A DNA stretch of 34,261 bases. Origin: a virus. The stretch spans positions 1-34,261 of the IMG/VR virus record IMGVR_UViG_3300034198_013697; one strand, written 5' to 3'. The translations under genes and the position numbers were made by a program. Positions 31,635 to 34,261 of the stretch are shown here, one piece after another (the stretch's first letter is position 1; each line of letters begins with the position of its first letter). The notes beneath the pieces are model-generated. The model had not been told where the DNA came from. It ran no database searches and saw only the letters and a program-made list of their open reading frames with translations.

Positions 31635-31802
31635 ATGACACGACGTATACTACTTGAACCACAAGACACCGTTAAGATTGATGGCAAAGATTACAGAGTT
31701 TGTGACCACATGTTCGAAGGTGATACAACGGTTACAATATTAGTCAAAGGGAAAGGAGCAGTAACTATAGGAAAGGAGATACTCGATGAAAGTGTTGAAT
31801 AG
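31635..31802 (+). CDS. Small beta protein, 55 residues
   Basis: ATG 31635 is two bases after the preceding stop, with AAGGATGG upstream. The product MTRRILLEPQDTVKIDGKDY, continuing RVCDHMFEGD and TTVTILVKGK, is related to the previous gene. It overlaps the next gene by 17 bases. Its integration in the chain of overlapping genes supports it being real. Confidence 0.6.
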   Translation: MTRRILLEPQDTVKIDGKDYRVCDHMFEGDTTVTILVKGKGAVTIGKEILDESVE

Positions 31803-32010
31803 TTTCTATTTGACCACAGATGATGTAGCAGATATGTTTCAGCGTTACTTAGAAGACATCGGTGCCGCTGACTTAGAAAACGAAGTGGAATACAGCGAAT
31901 TTGAGAAAACATTTCAAGAGTGGCTAGGAAACATGGAAGCCAATGAGTTGATTCTTTGGTCTCCACGTGAACAATGTTACTACGTAAAGAAGGAGAACTT
32001 AGAACTATGA
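31786..32010 (+). CDS. Small acidic early protein, EWL family
   Basis: A 74-residue protein; GGAAAGGAGATA before ATG 31786. FYLTTDDVADMF, EKTFQEWLGNMEANELILWS and CYYV match the gene at 23026 along its length. It probably arose by duplication of one early gene. Role unknown. ATGA overlap with the next gene. Confidence 0.6.
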   Translation: MKVLNSFYLTTDDVADMFQRYLEDIGAADLENEVEYSEFEKTFQEWLGNMEANELILWSPREQCYYVKKENLEL

Positions 32011-32297
32011 AAACAGCATGGGAAATATTGAGAGAAGAAAGCATTGCGGCGATGGGCTTGTCACGAGGTAAAGACGAAGCCCTAGGGGCTGCGTATCAAA
32101 AATACTTAGACACAAAGGAAGAAATAAACTCAAAAATACTGAGAGATAACCCAGAATTAGATGTGAACAACAAAAAACTTTTAAAATTAGCCTCTATGGG
32201 CTTTGGTTACCTTGTTACAACAGACGATTTACTTAAAATAAAGGACTTAGAAAATGAAAATAGTAATAACAATGTTGCTCAGTCTAACAATAGTTAG
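32007..32297 (+). CDS. Small helical early protein, unknown
   Basis: A 96-residue protein; ATG 32007 overlaps the previous stop and follows AAGGAGAACTT, so the start at 31974 is rejected. Helical and charged (AYQKYLDTKEEINSKIL), ending in an Asn/Ser-rich tail. The last 44 bases overlap the lipoprotein gene in another frame. No family recognised. Confidence 0.55.
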   Translation: MKTAWEILREESIAAMGLSRGKDEALGAAYQKYLDTKEEINSKILRDNPELDVNNKKLLKLASMGFGYLVTTDDLLKIKDLENENSNNNVAQSNNS

Positions 32298-32721
32298 TTG
32301 TGGCGCAAACAGAGGAAATCAGTTCAAAGACCCAGAGTTAACCAATGTGATTATGCAAGCTGCGAATGACTTAGAGTCACGCAGTTTCAACACATCAAAG
32401 ATTTGGACTAACGTTGATAGCTGGGAATTTAGTAACGACGCTTACACTGGTGAAAATGGTCGCTGTGACCATGCAAACAGTGATATAGAGTTTAACCTCA
32501 CCCAAGCTGACCAAGGAAACCACGTAACGATTAATCGGGAAATGTGGAATACCTTGAATATCTGGGAGCGCAAAGAGCTTTTGATTCATGAGCTGGCACA
32601 TTGTGCCTATGGAATTGAACACAGTAAATATGGACTTATGAACCCAGAGTTAATATTGATAAAGAATCAACAAGGATACGACAATATTTTAGACAACTTT
32701 GTATATGGAGTAAAACAATGA
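32254..32721 (+). CDS. Lipoprotein with zinc-metallopeptidase motif
   Basis: A 155-residue protein; AAGGAC before ATG 32254. Signal peptide [16 protein letters not shown] with lipobox IVSC gives lipid-modified Cys16. Residues 112-123 read [12 protein letters not shown], an HExxH zinc site with a third His and the Glu113 catalytic residue; downstream GLMNP (127-131) looks like a Met-turn. This is close to the HELGHC.LG..H motif of small secreted metallopeptidase-like proteins. Cys71 and Cys117 may form a disulphide. The mature part would lie in the periplasm, anchored to a membrane. Substrate unknown. It lies just before the methylglyoxal synthase gene (ATGA overlap). Confidence 0.8.
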   Translation: MKIVITMLLSLTIVSCGANRGNQFKDPELTNVIMQAANDLESRSFNTSKIWTNVDSWEFSNDAYTGENGRCDHANSDIEFNLTQADQGNHVTINREMWNTLNIWERKELLIHELAHCAYGIEHSKYGLMNPELILIKNQQGYDNILDNFVYGVKQ

Positions 32722-33164
32722 GTTCTGGGTGTAAATATAAAGAAGTGATATTACCCAAAAGGAAAAGAATTACCCTAATTGCTCATGACAACAAAAAGAA
32801 AGAATTATTAGATTGGTCCGTATCACACAGGGATAAACTAGTTGAACATGAATTATATGCTACAAGTACAACAGGTAGGTTGATAGAAACAGAGACTGGT
32901 CTTAAAGTTACTTGCTTCCAAAGTGGGCCATTAGGTGGGGATATGCAAGTGGGTTCTCATATAGTAGAAGGGAAATTAGACCTTATTGTTTTTTTCTGGG
33001 ACCCTTTAACTAATCAACCTCATGACCCAGACGTTAAAGCGTTATTAAGAATTGCTGTTGTTTGGAATGTACCCCTAGCATGTAATCTGTCATCCGCCGA
33101 TTTCTTAATTAGTTCACTATATTTTTCAAGTGAATATAAAAAACAAATGAAGGAGATAAAATGA
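32718..33164 (+). CDS. mgsA: Methylglyoxal synthase
   Basis: A 148-residue homologue of bacterial MgsA (DHAP to methylglyoxal plus phosphate). Compared from memory with the E. coli enzyme (offset +4), it aligns with no gap over the core: [16 protein letters not shown] (His23, Asp24), [27 protein letters not shown] (catalytic Asp75), IVFFWDPL (Asp95) and [11 protein letters not shown] (His102, Asp105), then [19 protein letters not shown]. All catalytic positions I know are present. The C-terminus is shorter by ~8 residues and diverged, where E. coli has IPDYQRYL. Tightly coupled to the lipoprotein gene and the next gene (both ATGA overlaps), so it is a stable operon member. No glyoxalase is seen. 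Confidence 0.92.
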   Translation: MSSGCKYKEVILPKRKRITLIAHDNKKKELLDWSVSHRDKLVEHELYATSTTGRLIETETGLKVTCFQSGPLGGDMQVGSHIVEGKLDLIVFFWDPLTNQPHDPDVKALLRIAVVWNVPLACNLSSADFLISSLYFSSEYKKQMKEIK

Positions 33165-33442
33165 CTAACAATTTTAAACACGTAGATATCAACACAAAGA
33201 TTTACAACGGTAATGCCGTAGTCGTAGAGTTCACCTATCGTGACGTTATCTACACAAACGGCGTGGAACTTTCCGAAGTAATCAGGGCAAACATGATACC
33301 GCAGACCTTTGTTTTCAAGCGCCTAGTTGAGCCTTTTGTTCATGTGAGCGGCATAAAGTACACAATGGATCAGTTGCACGAGTTTAACACAGTGGTTTGT
33401 AACAAAGTGGCGGCGATAGCGTCGTTTCCAAAGGAGGTGTGA
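33161..33442 (+). CDS. Small early protein, unknown
   Basis: A 93-residue protein; GGAGATAAA before ATG 33161, overlapping the mgsA stop. Beta-rich N-terminal half ([20 protein letters not shown]), then helical. No family recognised. Its 4-base coupling to mgsA may mean a shared role, but nothing in its sequence indicates one. Confidence 0.6.
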   Translation: MTNNFKHVDINTKIYNGNAVVVEFTYRDVIYTNGVELSEVIRANMIPQTFVFKRLVEPFVHVSGIKYTMDQLHEFNTVVCNKVAAIASFPKEV

Positions 33443-33444
33443 TA

Positions 33445-33717
33445 ATGTGCCATAATTTAATAAGCGATTTAGAACTCAATGATTACATCATTGACTACGC
33501 TGGTAAAATGTTCAAGGTTAACGATAAGCGCATAGTGGCCGATGGTTCCGAAGTGGTTCTTGCTCTCGAAGAAGTTACGAAAGCAAAGAGACCCAACACA
33601 CTGGAACGGGGATTTTACCTAAGTGGTCGCTGGTTCACATCATTATACGAAGAAAAGAATCATCCAAGGGATATCAAGGAAATAATCAAAGGAAGCGAGG
33701 TGAGCTATGGCTTTTGA
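33445..33717 (+). CDS. Small early protein, unknown
   Basis: A 90-residue protein. ATG 33445 lies 7 bases after AAGGAGG, whereas the GTG at 33439 is too close to it. It contains IIDYAGKMFKVNDKRIVADG and a later SGRWFTSLYEE; a small beta fold is likely, loosely like the 31405/31635 proteins. It overlaps the next gene by 11 bases. Confidence 0.6.
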   Translation: MCHNLISDLELNDYIIDYAGKMFKVNDKRIVADGSEVVLALEEVTKAKRPNTLERGFYLSGRWFTSLYEEKNHPRDIKEIIKGSEVSYGF

Positions 33718-34036
33718 AACCAAGTTTGACGTTGACGGCTATGAACCAATTTACAACCAACTAAGTTTACATATGAAAAAAGTATACTTGAACTTTGTAC
33801 TTAAGCACCGGGGTGGCGTTGGTAGACCATCAGACAATGTTCAATTTGACCGTGAGTTACATTTTTACAATGAGTGTAAGCGTGAGCTTGTTGCAATTAC
33901 ACGTAGAATCGAGTATCGTACGTGGTCATGTAACGAGGTGACCTATGATAGACAACGTGACCTAGCGGCTTTGCACCGACACTTTAGGTTTACGTTGAGC
34001 TTTTTGTTTAACCATAACGTTGGGGAGGATAGATAA
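33707..34036 (+). CDS. Basic helical early protein, unknown
   Basis: A 109-residue protein; GCGAGGTGAGC before ATG 33707. Strongly basic and aromatic (KKVYLNFVLKHRGGVGRPS, RRIEYRTWSCNEVTYDRQRD, HRHFRFTLSFLFNHN). May bind nucleic acid, inferred from charge only. Slightly overlapping neighbours indicate the same operon. Confidence 0.6.
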   Translation: MAFETKFDVDGYEPIYNQLSLHMKKVYLNFVLKHRGGVGRPSDNVQFDRELHFYNECKRELVAITRRIEYRTWSCNEVTYDRQRDLAALHRHFRFTLSFLFNHNVGEDR

Positions 34037-34038
34037 CA

Positions 34039-34197
34039 ATGGATTTAGGTGACTTACACAATAGTATCATTGATTTACTCGAAGACTTTGAGAAACACTA
34101 TCCAGAGGATTACAAAGGTGACGCAGAATACACAAGTTTTGTAATGGCCGCTGATTACTTTTTAAAATGGGGACACTGGGAGGACAAAGACGAATGA
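34039..34197 (+). CDS. Small acidic protein, 52 residues
   Basis: ATG 34039 follows GGGGAGGATAGATAAC; product starts MDLGDLHNSIIDLLEDFEKH and ends KWGHWEDKDE. Acidic and helical. It overlaps the next frame (ATGA). Position and ribosome site support it; function unknown. Confidence 0.55.
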   Translation: MDLGDLHNSIIDLLEDFEKHYPEDYKGDAEYTSFVMAADYFLKWGHWEDKDE

Positions 34198-34261
34198 CAA
34201 GGCAAGAGCGCAAAGAACTCTATGCAAAATGGGACAAGGTTACATTAGATGACCTTGTTGC
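34194..34261 (+). CDS. Start of a further early gene, truncated by window end
   Basis: ATG 34194 overlaps the preceding stop and follows GGGAGGACAAAGACG. Twenty-two codons are visible (MTRQERKELYAKWDKVTLDD, then LV). Basic, helical start; no identification possible. Confidence 0.45.
   Translation, partial: MTRQERKELYAKWDKVTLDDLV

Noticed and set aside
31691-32044. 117-codon leftward frame
   Set aside because: Overlaps two well-initiated rightward genes and has no ribosome site.

Overview
The window is part of a tailed double-stranded DNA phage genome (Caudoviricetes) with a contractile tail. That morphology rests on a DUF3383-type sheath, a DUF3277-type tube, and a baseplate with a Gp138-type spike, gp25-like, J-like and DUF2612-like wedge proteins. 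The host is probably Gram-negative: there are strong Shine-Dalgarno sites, a Rha-family protein and a lipoprotein signal with a lipobox. No host genes, tRNA genes or integrase are recognisable, so lifestyle cannot be settled. No endolysin is recognised either.

Layout. A leftward (minus-strand) late region runs from about 25.8 kb to the left edge. In transcription order it encodes small and large terminase, portal, head morphogenesis protein, protease/scaffold, cement protein, major capsid, connectors and neck proteins, sheath, tube, tail chaperones, tape measure, baseplate proteins, and a set of fibre genes, the last of which runs off the window. A rightward early region runs from 26.28 kb to the right edge: an HTH regulator, a primase-helicase, a family A DNA polymerase, a hairpin-rich non-coding stretch, and about a dozen small tightly overlapping genes. 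Among these are a lipoprotein with a zinc-metallopeptidase motif and an apparently intact methylglyoxal synthase. Two rightward islands interrupt the late region: one unknown gene with its own promoter inside the tail operon (12.5-13.0 kb), and a cluster between large terminase and portal (21.8-23.7 kb) with a Rha gene, a broken Rha copy and two small membrane proteins.

How it fits together. The divergent region at 25.81-26.28 kb is the natural switch between late (left) and early (right) transcription. It carries nine CTGTGA/TCACAG elements beside an AT-rich tract. A diverged copy of the same array, with its sites at nearly identical spacing, lies at 13.02-13.33 kb between two convergent genes, where a promoter role is unlikely. 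This duplicated array (origin, segregation or regulatory site), the phage methylglyoxal synthase and the hairpin-rich region after the polymerase gene are the most unusual items. Function calls come from reading translated sequences and recalled family features; no database search was run.
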